The notes under the pieces: generated by a model
Databases searched by the model: none
The model's input: only the letters and a program-made list of their open reading frames with translations
What the model was told of the DNA's origin: nothing
Shown: positions 22,253 to 34,630 of the stretch, piece after piece
Position numbering within the stretch: the stretch's first letter is position 1
Layout: each line of letters begins with the position of its first letter
Translations under genes and position numbers: made by a program
Source: Amphiura filiformis
Taxonomy: Eukaryota > Echinodermata > Ophiuroidea > Amphilepidida > Amphiuridae
Assembly (NCBI RefSeq): GCF_039555335.1
Contig: NC_092646.1
Location: 35,121,380 to 35,185,379, forward strand
Direction of reading: 5' to 3'
Length of the DNA stretch: 64,000 nucleotides

Positions 22253-24667
22253 CTACCTATAATAATAAAAATACACATCGATTTCAAACAATGGTTTGGC
22301 CGTTTGTAATTGACCGCATCAAGTAATGTAATATTAAACTTACATTTCATTTTCAGCTCTTTCTACGTCATGAAGAAGGTCAATCAAATCCAGTAGCTCC
22401 CTGTATTATTAAAATAGACGATGTTGATTGATTGAAGTTATGTTAAACAAATCCTATCAACATCTGATTATTTCTTAGGCCTATACTTTATCACCCCTCT
22501 CTCCTCTTCCCTTCTCCTTCTTTCTTTCTTTCTTTTCTCTTGTCTTCCTCCCTCTTGATCCCCTCGGTTTCCTTCTTTTAAACACCCCTCCTACTCCCTC
22601 TCTTGTCCCTGGGATTTTAAAATGGAAATTCGTGAAATTAAAAAACAAACAAACATTTGACTTAAATAAATAGGCCTATAACAAAATATACTACGAAATA
22701 TTTAAATTATAGACATATGACCACGTGCTTTATATTGGGACCCTCAGGACCAAGTGCTCAATCTCGCCGACTATTAAGTCAACGGCGTCTCGGAGCATTT
22801 CGATGGCTCTCCTGCTGTTTGTAGTTTTAAGACGCAACACGCCTATGAATTAATATAATGTAGCCATATCACTTGTTGCGAATTTGCGAGCAGTTATGGG
22901 CATCGACTTCACAACATCTTGCCATCTTCTTGCTCTGCCGTTTGTCATTCATTACTCGAAACCTTTATATTAATGTTTATTGTATACTGTGCCCAAAAAG
23001 TATCCTTACACTTAAATTTATTTTTTTAATAGATGCACTATCTAATCCTGCACATTATGACAACCCAATGAATCCAATGTGACCGCCAGAAGTTAAGTTA
23101 TACTCATATCATTAGGTCCAGTTTTAAATCGGGCAAAAGTTATATTTGTCTTTCTACATTGGTGTGGGATGATGCCTTGGTCAATAATTGATTCTTGAAA
23201 GGCATGATCTATTATTATAACTTTTGCAAAACACCAAAGTGTTATTTTTCAATAATATATTGATTCAGATAATGAAAAAAAAGAAAAAAAAACGGTGCCC
23301 CTCCCAATCATGGTCGGTGACCACCACCTTCTCTGGGTGAATCACGCTACGCCACTCTGTTCCCGTAACAGTTTGATAACTCCTTCGGTCGCCTTTATGT
23401 CTGCCATGTCAGGATACGGCGCTTAAGGATATACGAGGTATTGTTGGTCGAAGCAGCCAAAAAATTTCTACAAATCACAAAAGTTATATTTGTCTTTCTA
23501 CATTGGTGTGGGATGATGCCTTGGTCAATAGATTCTTAAAAGGCATGATTTGTTAGTATACATGTAGAGCTTATAGGAGCAAGAGCGGGTGCTGATGGTA
23601 GAGTGGCGTAGCGTGATTCACCCTGAGAAGGTGGATTTGGCATTAGAACATAAAAAGGACGTGGACAGAGCTTGTTCTAGAAAATACACCAGATCAGCAC
23701 GCAAAGTTTCTGAGAGCGAACAAAATAAGTCAGCTGTTGCTGACCATGCAGCAAGAAGCAAGCATTTAATTAACTGGGAGGAGTCGAGAGTTATTGATAA
23801 GGAGGAGGTACGTATCAAGCGATGGATAAAGGAATCCATATGGATCAGGAGGAGAGGAATAAATAACACCATGAACCGAGACGAGGGCACCTACAACCTG
23901 AGCAATCTCTACAACCCTCTGCTACAAAGCGACTCAAGAACTGGCAACACTAGGTCGTACAGTAGCAGAGCTTCATCACTACTCTGAAGAAATCCGACTG
24001 AACAAGACGGATGAAACGTCAGCTGGTGAGTTATTACCATCTATTCACCACAATAAATTGGTTTTGTAAAAACAATCTGTAATTATTTATTACATCGTAT
24101 ACCCTTAAGCGTTCTGTTTACTATCACTTAGGATTCTGTTCTTAACTTTCAATACCGGGATGGAATCCCGACCAGTGTCGTAGCTAGGGGACAAAGGGGA
24201 GGGGACTTGCCCTGGGTGCTGATTATATTGAAATTAGTATTATTTGTGCAAATTTGCATTATTTCAGGAATGGGGAAGGGGGAAGTAGGGGCGTCATTAT
24301 GTATCCTTGCCCCAGGTGCCACAACCCTTCTCAATGATAAAATATGAATGAATGAATATGAATGAATTCGGGTTCCCTGATCGTTTTGCTTTGTAATAAC
24401 TCATCTGCTTTGCTCTGCATTAGCACTGCAAGAGGAAGGGGAAGAACTGCAAGAGGAAGATAGAAAAGTATATGGCACAATACCTTACCAAATAGCGCAC
24501 GCCTCGATCATCATCATATCGAATCGCAGACAGTATGAAAGATAAGAAAAACAACATTATTTGCAAAACGTTTCCTACCTCAAATCTGTGGGTGCCGACT
24601 CAGCCCCGTTGAAAGCAGTGGCCACGATGGTCACGAGTAATAAAACATTGGTCAATGATGAAATCAT
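22253..24667 (-). CDS. Small secreted peptide precursor, gene A (3 exons)
   Basis: Exon 1 (24579-24667) encodes MISSLTNVLLLVTIVATAF then NGAESAPTDL and ends AG|GTAGGA. Exon 2 (22344-22400) lies between AATACAG and the donor GTAAGT and encodes RELLDLIDLLHDVERAENE. Exon 3 begins at 22256 after TATTATTATAG; it completes Met and is followed at once by TAG (22253-22255), with AATAAA 33-49 bases further on. The predicted precursor is 49 residues. Cleavage after AES would leave about 25 residues, strongly acidic and helical, with Leu/Ile/Val on one face. An acceptor-like TTTATTGCAACAG upstream of the ATG suggests an extra 5' non-coding exon. Gene B (58050-59678) has the same exons and phases, and its mature region is identical in amino acids. 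I recognise no family. Hormone, antimicrobial or other roles are all open. Confidence 0.65.
23125..23560. repeat. Direct and inverted repeats inside intron 1 of gene A
   Basis: About 85 bp with GTCTTTCTACATTGGTG and GGGATGATGCCTTGG occurs at 23135 and 23482. A separate motif, GGGTGAATCACGCTACGCC at 23335, is inverted at 23603. A piece of the TTAA family (ATACGAGGTATTGTTGGTCG) lies at 23432. It is non-coding. Confidence 0.75.
23642..23987 (+). pseudogene. Penelope-like element, C-terminal GIY-YIG-region fragment
   Basis: The frame reads ALEHKKDVDRACSRKYTRS, SAVADHAARSKHLINWEES, RVIDKEEVRIKRWIKESIWI, then NTMNRDEGTYNLSNLYNPLL. This His-rich, Trp-Ile-Lys-Glu-Ala/Ser and MNRDEG pattern is what I know from the C-terminal GIY-YIG endonuclease end of Penelope-like retroelements (Neptune-type). 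The GIY-YIG catalytic start and all of the reverse transcriptase are missing, so it is a 5'-truncated copy. It lies in intron 1 of gene A, opposite in strand. A hammerhead-like core follows directly, as in element ends of this class. Confidence 0.65.
23984..24020 (+). ncRNA. Hammerhead-like motif at the Penelope-like 3' end
   Basis: The order is CTGAAGA, then stem II ATCCG/CGGAT with its loop, then GAAACGTC. This keeps the CUGANGA and GAAA core with a GUC triplet, and the ACGU palindrome again implies dimer activity. Hammerheads are an established feature of Penelope-like elements. Confidence 0.55.
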
Positions 24668-24729
24668 TGTTACTCTCGCCAAAACTTGGAGATATCTGTT
24701 GCAATAAAATTACAGAAAATAATTTAATA

Positions 24730-25945
24730 GGAAAATTGACGAAAAACGGTTCCCCCCATCAGCCCCCTGTCATTGTCTCCCCCTCCCTATCCCTGTCCCA
24801 TAGGATGACTCACGAGCAACGGTTTCATAGGTTTGTGGTCCTAGTGCATGTGGAATGATATACCAAGCACGATTGAGTTCATTCTTTTCTGCATGGCTGT
24901 TTCTATTATTGACTTACGCCCCTATGGAATCAAGCCTTGAAAAATCCACTGCACCTTAAGCATGTTAAGCATCATTAATTTGATCTCGTGCGCTAGTTTG
25001 TAATGTTTGAATGTTACCATGTACCAGTGTATGGTACGTAAGCTTCTTCCCTTGTTTGCTATAAAATACAATTTTCTCTGAAAATAGTGATATTTGATAT
25101 TTAATATCACACACTATCATCGCTTGAATATGTGCTATCATGGAAATATCAAGAATATTCAAATAATTGAGTTTTTCAGGCTTTTCTTCAATTGCCCATG
25201 TTCGATTCAGAAGTGAATGCTAATAACCCAAATGGCCCAAGACTTTTTTTTTTGCCAGGATTATAGTTTACATGTAGTCCGAACTCGGGTTGGCTAACTA
25301 AACAAAAACACTTACCTAAACAGAAAATGGATTGCAGGGATGTGTACAGCCAGTTAAACTTGAATTGGATGGGAGACAAATAGCTGAAGCTACAATTGTT
25401 GAGCCAAATACGCAACCGTGATAGATTTCGTTTATGTATGTGGTATTTATAACTTATTCCAGCTTGTCAGCAATTGTTATGCATTTGAGTTCTAGACGTG
25501 AATTCCGACATTGGGTTGGTCAGTAATGTATTTAATATCCGTAAAGGCTATTTAAAGTTTGAATAGGGATTTTATCATTTGACCCTGAACTACATGTATA
25601 ACAAAAGAATCAAATATGCCCAATTCCAAGTCCAATTCCAAGTTTAATTCAATTATATCAACTTGTAAGCGCTCTTTGTTTATTTACCCTTCAATGGAGG
25701 CCCTGCAGCAAAAAGTACAAGGGTCTCTATGAATTCAGCAATGTGTGGACAAAGACAAACATAAAGGTCAATGGAATAATCCAGGGTTGAAGTGGCCAAA
25801 TAATAGTAAATTACTATATTTTACAAGGAATTACCTAAGTTAGAATCAATCAATCCCGTTGTTGCTATGTGCCTCCGATTGGTTCAAAGCGATTAAGCGT
25901 ATCGCGTCGACACGCACGCGCTGTGCCGTGTTATATCGTGTCATA
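24730..25945. repeat. Intergenic; repeat shared with 31890-32340 and 48375-48560
   Basis: 25265-25620 (GGTTGGCTAACTAAAC, CACTTACCTAAACAG, AGACAAATAGCTGAAG) recurs at 31890-32340. 25775-25945 (GTGGCCAAATAATAGTAAAT, GCGTATCGCGTCGACAC) recurs at 48400-48558. 24730-25260 shows no gene. Confidence 0.8.
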
Positions 25946-25948
25946 TAA

Positions 25949-26854
25949 GGGGCCGTCCATAATTTTCGCCATTTTCACTTACGTACAAAGCGTACGTAGC
26001 TTTTTACCCCCCTCCCTCCCTCGAGTTACGTACAAATAAAATGGCGAAGGATTTCCAAGAGTAGGCCTACTACTAATAGCAAAATTGAGATGGATTGGGG
26101 TTGTGGTTAAAGTTTAAGTTAAAGGTTTAGGTTTAGGGTTAGAGTTATATTAGTGTTCCATGATGACAGTTGGTTTTGGATTTATGTTTTTAAAGATAAG
26201 TTGAGAAATGCTGAAAAAACTTCCCTTTTAAACCATATTTTCTTGAAACGAAAGCCATCAATAATTAAAATATAGCTTAAAATGCAGGCCGAATCGAAAC
26301 TTAGGCCTAATTACTAATGCACTCCAAAATCTGTTGAACATCAGCAACTCTCTTTCCCACTAAGAACCACCGGGATCACATCATAATATGGGGATGGGGC
26401 AGGGCACATTCCTTTGACATGTTTGGTGTATGTTCTTGCAATTAAACTATGGGTTTCATGTCTTTTGTCGCAACAGTAACAATCCGCACTAGAGCCTTTG
26501 CTGCCATTGATAGCGCATATGCAAAATACTATTTTTGTAAGTTTTTGATACGAAATAAATGAAATAAATGAAGCATAATGTAAAATAGGACAACTGTGCA
26601 TATTAGACTCAAAATTAGAGAGAAAATTATTGTTTGCATGGCATGTTATTAATTATAGAAATTGTTAAAACGAATTGAACAATTTTAGGTCAATTAGTTA
26701 TAAATTATGAATAAAATATTGGAAAATGCCATAATTTTTGCTCAAATAAATCGCCATTTTTCTTACGTACACATGCCCAGGATTTTTACCCCCTCCCTCC
26801 CTCTTACGTACGCTTTGAACGTAAGTGAAAATGGCGAGAATTATGGACGGCCCC
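25949..26854. mobile_element. 906-bp Harbinger-like MITE, TAA duplication
   Basis: The ends GGGGCCGTCCATAATTTTCG and its inverse are flanked by TAA at 25946-25948 and 26855-26857. The inner ends carry ACGTACGCTTTG-type palindromes. A Cys-rich frame (minus strand 26341-26601) matches the frame in the second copy (30382-30882) but differs by a 1-base change in an A tract. Confidence 0.85.
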
Positions 26855-27112
26855 TAAGCTATTATTTAGGGAACAAACCAAAAGTTCGATGACGTCATAT
26901 AATCGACTTTTTCCATTTAGCAGTTTATAAAACCATAATTTTGGGGTCAAATATCGGTCAAAATTGATCTTTCGGTCTGGAATTCTCAATATTTCACATT
27001 TACGGACGGAGGGAACAGCCTCCAAACGAAAGCATATTCGTTTTATACGTCGTCGACCTTTTGCTTTGTTCCTTTATTTATATCTTTTCCCCTCCTCTCC
27101 CTCTCTTTCTTC

Positions 27113-27217
<105 letters not shown>

Positions 27218-27604
27218 CTTTTTCCTCTTTTTTCCTTGCGCTAGGGGGCGGGGCCCAAATAGCGCTAGAGGGCCCAAATAGCGCTAGGGGGCGGGGGCCC
27301 AAATGGACAATTTTTGCCAGGGGGAATTGCCCCTTCCCCCCCCCCCCCCCCCGGCAGCTACGCCACTGTATATTTGACCTTTGGAGCTTATGCATGCATG
27401 TACCATGTAATAAAAACTTCGAATAAACTGAATAAAAAATATAAACCTGACAAATGGCAATATATAAATCAATCAACGAATAGAAAATAAATAAATGAAT
27501 AATAAAACAGATAAATATATAAAGGAATAAATGAATGAATACACATTAATAATTAAAACATAAATAATTATAGATAAAATAAATATAATTATAGGCCCGT
27601 ATTA

Positions 27605-27826
<222 letters not shown>

Positions 27827-28017
27827 CTTGCTGAACTTATTATTTTCAAAAAAAGGAAATAAATGAGTTAAACCCCAAGTTTTTATCAAGCGTGTGTCCT
27901 CCAATTCTCTATTTTTCTTAAACATATTGAACGAATAGGCCGGCCTACTTCACAATTATTTTAGCTTGTGCATATGACGTATCATACCGCAAATATGGCG
28001 GACTACTCAAACCCATT

Positions 28018-28190
28018 CAACAAAAGCATGATTGCAATCGCGACAGTTCGCCTCACACACATAACAAATGCACTTCGATCAAATAGGTTGATGACAACAT
28101 TTGATCGAATGGACTGCACTGCATCATGATTACGGTGAAGGACACCGGTTCAAATTCTTTGTTTGGAACCAATCAATAATTTCACGCACA
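28018..28190. repeat. Inverted copy of 6060-6215
   Basis: It shares GCGACAGTTCG, AAATAGGTTGATGACAAC and CACCGGTTCAAAT. See the 5943-6215 entry. Confidence 0.6.
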
Positions 28191-28442
28191 ACCTCTATAC
28201 AAACATAGAAACGAATCGAGGTTAACCAGGACAATATCAAATGTAGTGATGACAAAAAGGAACAGATTGTGCGCATACAACCTACAGGTCAGTGAACTGA
28301 GCGTAAGAAGAAAACCGGGTATTATAATAGCATTAACACTCATAAGCAACTGAAGAGGATTAATAATCAATTTTGTTACGCAATACTGTTGTCAATTCCA
28401 ATCTAGAAGCTAGTGTTCTGGTAGCAGGTAGGAAAGCCACAT

Positions 28443-28509
28443 CTACTGACAGCTATTGATGATATTCAGTCAATCGGATTGGCTGAATATCATTAGTAGC
28501 TGTCAGTAG
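28443..28509. repeat. Strong isolated hairpin
   Basis: A stem of about 27 bp pairs CTACTGACAGCTA with TAGCTGTCAGTAG and continues inward, around a loop of about 12 bases. Confidence 0.85.
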
Positions 28510-28564
28510 GCGTGGTTAATCAGTTTGATATTTCCCCGACTTTCCGGGAAGGATATGTCGAATG

Positions 28565-28990
28565 TCAGTCCAAGAGAGCGCCAAATATGGATCAGGAGTA
28601 TTACATAATAATACCCTGCTATGACAATAGCTGCACTAGGTTAATCGTATAATCTCCTTATGTGGTTAGCATGGCTGGGCCAGGAAATCCACAAGGTCAG
28701 CCAATGTATGTACATGTATTCGGTACATGTGCCATATATTTTACAATGGGTGATAAATTTCTGGTTTGTTTTATTTCAAAACGCAACAGTCGATATTCTA
28801 AAGCTTGGTCCAAATCCAAGAGAAGAACCAACTCTAGTAATTTATGTGGTTTCAAATTATATCGGCCGTTGCCTTTTTGATAGAAATGGTGTTTGTTGAT
28901 GTGCACAATTTCCCATTAGATCATAACATGCTGTTGTACATCCAAGGTCAAAGGTCTTTTAATCCATATTTGGCGTTGTTCTGGGACTGA
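28565..28990. mobile_element. 426-bp inverted-repeat MITE, copy B
   Basis: Inverted and nearly identical to 9849-10274. Flanked by ATG on both sides, a 3-bp duplication. Confidence 0.88.
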
Positions 28991-28998
28991 ATGTAGAA

Positions 28999-29047
28999 GG
29001 ACCCACGCCTGACGGCGTGGACTATCGTACTAAATGGAGCGTGGTCC
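28999..29047. repeat. Small branched hairpin, also at 31832-31881
   Basis: Outer GGACC/GGTCC pairing and inner ACGCCTGACGGCGT hairpin. The second copy, at 31832-31881, keeps the same fold with base changes. Confidence 0.6.
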
Positions 29048-29117
29048 TATTTGAAGGACTAGCCAACCCGAGTTCGGACTACATGTAAACTACAATCCTG
29101 GGATACTTGGGTCATTG

Positions 29118-30300
29118 AGTACCATGCATTAAAATCGACCCCTTGTCCCCCGTACAATGTTGATTGGGTGGTGAGCAATATGGATTCAAGGAGGGTTCAG
29201 CTAAATGCAGAGCATTGTTTGAAAAACGTTAAAATTACGCGAATGAGATAACAGAGGGCATAATTATGATGCATCAAGTGTCACAACAGATTTTGTCCAG
29301 GATTGTAGCTTTCTTCTCTTTATATGCCCTTGATACTGGTAAATAAGTGATGAGTATGTGTGGTGGTTAGGTAGATTCACGGTGAGCATGGTGAGTTTAA
29401 AGAAGATGTCCAGCACATATTACTACGGTTGCATTAAGGGTAGACGAGGTATTGTTGGTCGAAGCAACCTAAAAATCGATTTTCATTATCTAGGTCAATA
29501 TATTATTGAAAATTAACACCTTGATGTTTTGCAAAAGTTCATTCTACAAATCGTATACTTTGCAAACTTGCTTAATTTATTGCTGTTAATTAGTTATGTA
29601 CGTTTTACAAAAGTGTTGTTGTTTCAGGCCTCTTTACAACGTAACTCAAGAACCGCATCACCTATAAAAGTATATCTGTGATATTTTAATTCTTCTACAC
29701 GCTCGCTATGAATGAGCAATGCAGTTTTTGCCAAAACTGCATTGCTCAATACCATTCGTAAGATGCTGTGAACTAAATATCAACAGTTTAAAATACTTTT
29801 ATAGGTGATGCGGTTCTTGAAGGTTGTATAGAGGCTATTTGAAACAACAAACTTTTGTAAAACGTACATAACTCATTTAACAACAATAATTAAGCAAGTT
29901 TAAAAGTATACGATTTGTAGAATGAACATTTTTGCAAAACATCAAGGTGTTATTTGTCAATAATATATTGATCTAGATAATGAAAATCGATTTTTAGGTT
30001 GCTTCGACCATCAATACCTTGTCTACCCTTAACGTTTAAAAATCAACGTGACGCGTAATCTAAAAAACACTTTTATTCATAAAACGTATTTTCAGTTGGG
30101 TAAAACACATATTTATTGATTGTCCCTACCGCCTGCGTTACGCGGTTATTAACATTAAAAAAGCTCCAATACTTTAACAATTATATACTTAGATGTGCTT
30201 TTTATATCATAACAAATCGCAATTATGAAAACTACAAACTTTTAAATTGAACATGATGATAATATATGTGACGTGTCATGTCAAAAGGAGACACTTTTGG
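29118..30300. repeat. Third anchor of the large duplication, copy A
   Basis: 29118-29437 and 30029-30300 match 60890-61540 in the same orientation (GAGTACCATGCATTAAAAT, CAAGGAGGGTTCAGCT, CACTTTTATTCATA, TATTGATTGTCC). The match is interrupted only by the TTAA foldback. Confidence 0.9.
29438..30028. mobile_element. 591-bp TTAA foldback element
   Basis: Arms of about 280 bp, starting GGGTAGACGAGGTATTG, meet at a near-perfect central hairpin GAGCAATGCAGTTTT / AAAACTGCATTGCTC. TTAA lies at 29434-29437 and 30029-30032. The paralogous site at 61248-61251 has a single TTAA and no insert. TTAA duplication is typical of piggyBac and Kolobok elements. It is non-coding. Single arms or ends lie at 23432, 32385, 49324 and 50085. 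Confidence 0.93.
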
Positions 30301-30381
30301 GCAGTTTATCAATTTTGAGGTTTTTACATATCTTAAATATAGAGATATTTTGCTCCACAAGCAAAGATATTGATTTCGTAA

Positions 30382-30882
30382 GGGGCCGTCCATAATTTTC
30401 GCCATTTTCACTTACGTACAAAGCGTACGTAAGAGGGAGGGAGGGGTAAAAATCCTGGGCATGTGTACGTAAGAAAAATGGCGATTTATTTGAGCAAAAA
30501 TTATGGCATTTTCCAATATTTTATTCATAATTTATAACTAATTGACCTAAAATTGTTCAATTCGTTTTAACAATTTCTATAATTAATAACATGCCATGCA
30601 AACAATAATTTTCTCTCTAATTTTGAGTCTAATATGCACAGTTGTTCTATTTTACATTATGCTTCATTTATTTCATTTATTTCATATCAAAAAACTTACA
30701 AAAATAGTATTTTGCATATGCGCTATCAATGGCAGCAAAGGCTCTAGTGCGGATTGTTACTGTTGCGACAAAAGACATGAAACCCATAGTTTAATTGCAA
30801 GAACATACACCAAACATGTCAAAGGGATGTCCCCTGCCCCATCCCCATATTATGATGTGATCCCGGTGGTTCTTAGTGGAAT
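30382..30882. mobile_element. Truncated copy of the Harbinger-like MITE
   Basis: It matches 26854 down to about 26350 inverted and starts GGGGCCGTCC after TAA. The other end is missing. A frame at 30596-30886 begins MQTIIFSLILSLI and contains CICAINGSKGSSADCYCCDK. It is open in this copy only. Confidence 0.8.
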
Positions 30883-30899
30883 GTAGTAAATATCAAACA

Positions 30900-33189
30900 G
30901 TCATAATTGGCGGTCATTTCAAATCATCCCCAAGTCAACGAGGTTTAAGAAAGTTCTCTCATTGTTAATTGTTGGTTATGCATACCTGTACAAAATACAA
31001 TGCCTGGTAACCCACCACTTGAACAGGATTTAGCAATATAAGCAAACAAAGACCAGAGCTATTAAAAGTTCTATAGCCATCTAAGGTAGAAGCTTATTAT
31101 CCACTTCAACAATAGGATTATTAATTAGTTTTTGACTATCGAAATGAGACGGATGTCGGGCCAGCTTAAGTTACCGATGAATATGACCTTCGTACACATT
31201 TTACACCGTAAATCAGAATACAATTTAGGGAATTTACGGCTCATTTGTGCTGCCGGGTCACATATGAATTCCTTAGACCCAGACAAATAATATGACATGT
31301 TTTGGTGAATTTGGAGCATCTTTATTTTTGTCCCTATATGACTATGAGCAATGAGCATGTAGGGTGTTTGAGGGTCTTTATTGAGGGTCACGGAGTTCCA
31401 ATATAGCTTGGTAGACAACAGTTTTTAATTCAGCATACCCGAATTAAACAAAACAATTTTGCGCGAACTTGCCACTTCATGACGTGATGCTTAAATAAGA
31501 CATTTCCAAAATAGAACCAGACATATATACCCGGCTAATATAATTATGTGAGCACTGCTTTTACAAAATAATTCAACATGGTATCACGATTTAGGCCTCT
31601 ATCGAAACTCAGCGACTTCAAAAGTGTGAAGTGTTTTGATCCATAAAATCTCAAAATCAATCGATTGAGATGATTAGCGTACTCGTCCCAGTTACATAAC
31701 AGATGTGGTTAAATGATGGGGCGGGGTTACCAACCATATTTGGAGTCATTGCGTTTTCATCAACTGGGTTGGTTCAGGTCACTGCTTATGGTATTCGAGT
31801 GCGCTGCTGGGGGTAGAGATCGAATCTATAAGGACCAACGCCTGACGGCGTTGATTATTGTGCCAAATATTGCGTTGGTCCTGTATGGACTAGGGTTGGC
31901 TAACTAAACAATAAACACTTACCTAAACAGAAAACGGATGGCAGGGATGGGCACGTACAGCCAGGTACTCTTGACTTGGATGGAGACAAATAGCTGAAGA
32001 AGCTTGAAGCTACAATTGCTGAGCAAAGACGCTACCGCGGTTGATCTCGTTTATGTATGTGGTATTTATAGCATATTCTAGCTCTTCAGCAATTGTTATG
32101 CATGTCAGTTCTAGACGTAAATTCCGACACTTGTTTCTCATTGGCTCGAAAGTTTGATTAACCACTCCCAGTAAAACCTATCGATGGAGCAATAGTAAGA
32201 CTAAGTGGTACGATGTAGTGGTACGATGTGGTCGTGGGACTCGGGCAGTTATTGCCGGTCCGTAACGATCCGTAAAAGCTTTTAAAATTTTGAATAGAGA
32301 TTTTATCATTTGACCCTGAACTTATAACAAAAGAATCAAATTTGCGTAACCAAGTCTTACATATCTACATTTTTTTGCTGCTTCGACCAACAATACAACG
32401 TATAACCATATTAAGCTAGTTTCGTTAACACTACAACACTAGAGAGGGGGCAATCACTAAATATGGATGACGGGGTTGTGCGGCAGCGGACGCCATTGTG
32501 AGTATAGAATAGCGGACGGTAGTTATACATGTAGTTAGTTAAAGTATATTTATAGTTCAACTGTAACGTGATATACATATGCCCATAAAATTGCTGAAGT
32601 AAAGAGAAAACTACCAATAGCATGATAAAAAACATAATACACGCTTTAAAATGAAAATAACAATAAGAGGCTAACAATTCTTATCATTGCGCTGGATACC
32701 AACATATTTGAGCATTGTAATTAAGTTATGTTAAGTTAAAACAATACAAATATCAGTCAACAACCTAGACTTTTCTGTAGTCCACTTGCCCATCGTACTA
32801 GTACATACTCGATCTATTGTATATAAAACACCGATTTGTATGAGTTTGATAGATTTTCCACATCTGATCTTTATAGTGACCATACTCCCTCTGTTTGTTC
32901 TATTTCCGAGTTTCTTTACCCGGGGTTTCGCGATCATCAATAAACCGGTAAATAGTTCAACAAGTGAGCCCTCATTATAATTATGCCAAGATCATTTGCA
33001 TTCGATAACATAGGTCATACGTATGCTACTTTACTTTTACTGTCAGTAATTATTTACAAACCTTTTTACGACCATTTATTGAATACTATGCCTATACGCA
33101 TTAATTACGATTTCAACTGAATGCTTTCATCATTATTAATAACATATTTTTACTGATCAAAAGTCAACTTTGACATAGTCTATCAACAA
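30900..33189. other. No gene; repeat pieces
   Basis: 31890-32340 is the second copy of the 25265 repeat. 32385 carries a TTAA-family end, inverted. 32540-32700 matches 46355-47040 in short pieces. The 31000-31700 and 32700-33180 parts show nothing recognisable. Confidence 0.6.
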
Positions 33190-33610
33190 CCCACAGCGTC
33201 ATCATCCTGATATCTTCGTGTCAAAAATCCTCTCGTTTTTCAACAGCTACGCATGGCGATTTTGTTCGAGATAGGCCGAGCGACTCAGGCTAAGCATACC
33301 ATTTACACAACATGAGATACCACAGAACCTGCCACAGAGTTTCTATTCTACGTTTTTACGATTTGCGCATGATCAGTACCGGGCGGTACCCCATATGATA
33401 ATGCCATTACAAGAAAATTCGATTTGTTGTCAGGTAAAACCCAGGTTTTGTTTCCAATACACTAACTGAAAATGCAATACACTAATTAGCGGCGATTGCT
33501 GTTTGCTGCCGATATATTTTACTGCATTTTATCCATAACGATTTTTCAATCGTTCATCAAAATTGTCATATATTTTTTTTGAGAATTACAATTATATAAG
33601 GGAACACGTG

Positions 33611-34630
33611 TATGGCAAGCCAAGGGGTCCAAACGCGTGGAACTGCTACGCGTAGCTTCTTTCTCGTTACGAGCAGTTGTTTGACCAATCAAAATAGTCA
33701 AATTTAATCACGTGGTTGGGTCGTTAGCTGCGCGTAGTATAGTGCTAGGTATCCTCTTTCACAATTATTATATCGTAATTAATTTACGGAATTAGCATAG
33801 ATAACGAGCGGGTAAGGAGGCCAAATCACAGCACGTGTCAAGAGAACATGTTGCTAATGCCTGGCTAAAATGACACAAAGCATATTTATTTAGTGTTTCC
33901 AAGTTTACACCGTGTTTAATAGCAAGTAACTTTATACTCGGGCTGTATTAGCGGTGCAGGGGATATGAAGGTCAAACAACAACTATTACTGATGTTAAGC
34001 GCTGTGTAAAGATATTGCAGGGAAAGCGATATCACATGCCACTGTGTAAATATGGAGAGAGTAAAATGGGTCATCATTTTTTTCGGAACGGGGGGGGGTC
34101 CTAAATTTACAAAACGTCGGCGTCAATAAAATTGCGGCCCTCACTATTTCGGCATCAAAAATGTTATGACCCCGACTCCCACCACCGATACACCTTACCC
34201 CCTAGACAGGCTAAAATTGTATTGAAATCAATCTTTTTGAATACAATAAACACACTAGCTGTAGTCATCTTGTGACTCCCTACATTTTATCATTATCAAT
34301 TTATGACCCCCTCCCCCTTATTTTTCTTTCTAAAAAAGTATGACCCCCCTATATTTGGGATCCCCTTCCGAAGAAAATGATAGCCCCCTAAATATAGAAC
34401 AATCATCATTCTGTTCAGATATTACTTTAATAGCACCTATACCATTTTTTGCTGATATACTACAGATATTTTAATTTACAAAAATTAACAACGTAATATT
34501 TGTGAGAGAGGATGTTTACATCAGCTCCACGTGTTTAAAACCGCAAATCTAATTGGTTAATAAGCTGCACGTAACGAGAAAGAAGCTACGCGTAGCAGTT
34601 TCACGCTTTTGGACCCCTTGGCTTGCCATA
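33611..34630. mobile_element. 1.02-kb inverted-repeat transposon
   Basis: About 65-bp ends start TATGGCAAGCCAAGGGG and include CTGCTACGCGTAGCTTC. They are flanked by CACGTG at 33605-33610 and 34631-34636 (6 bp). The outermost bases and duplication length match the 11346-13374 element, so the two probably share a transposase source. It is non-coding. Confidence 0.85.
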
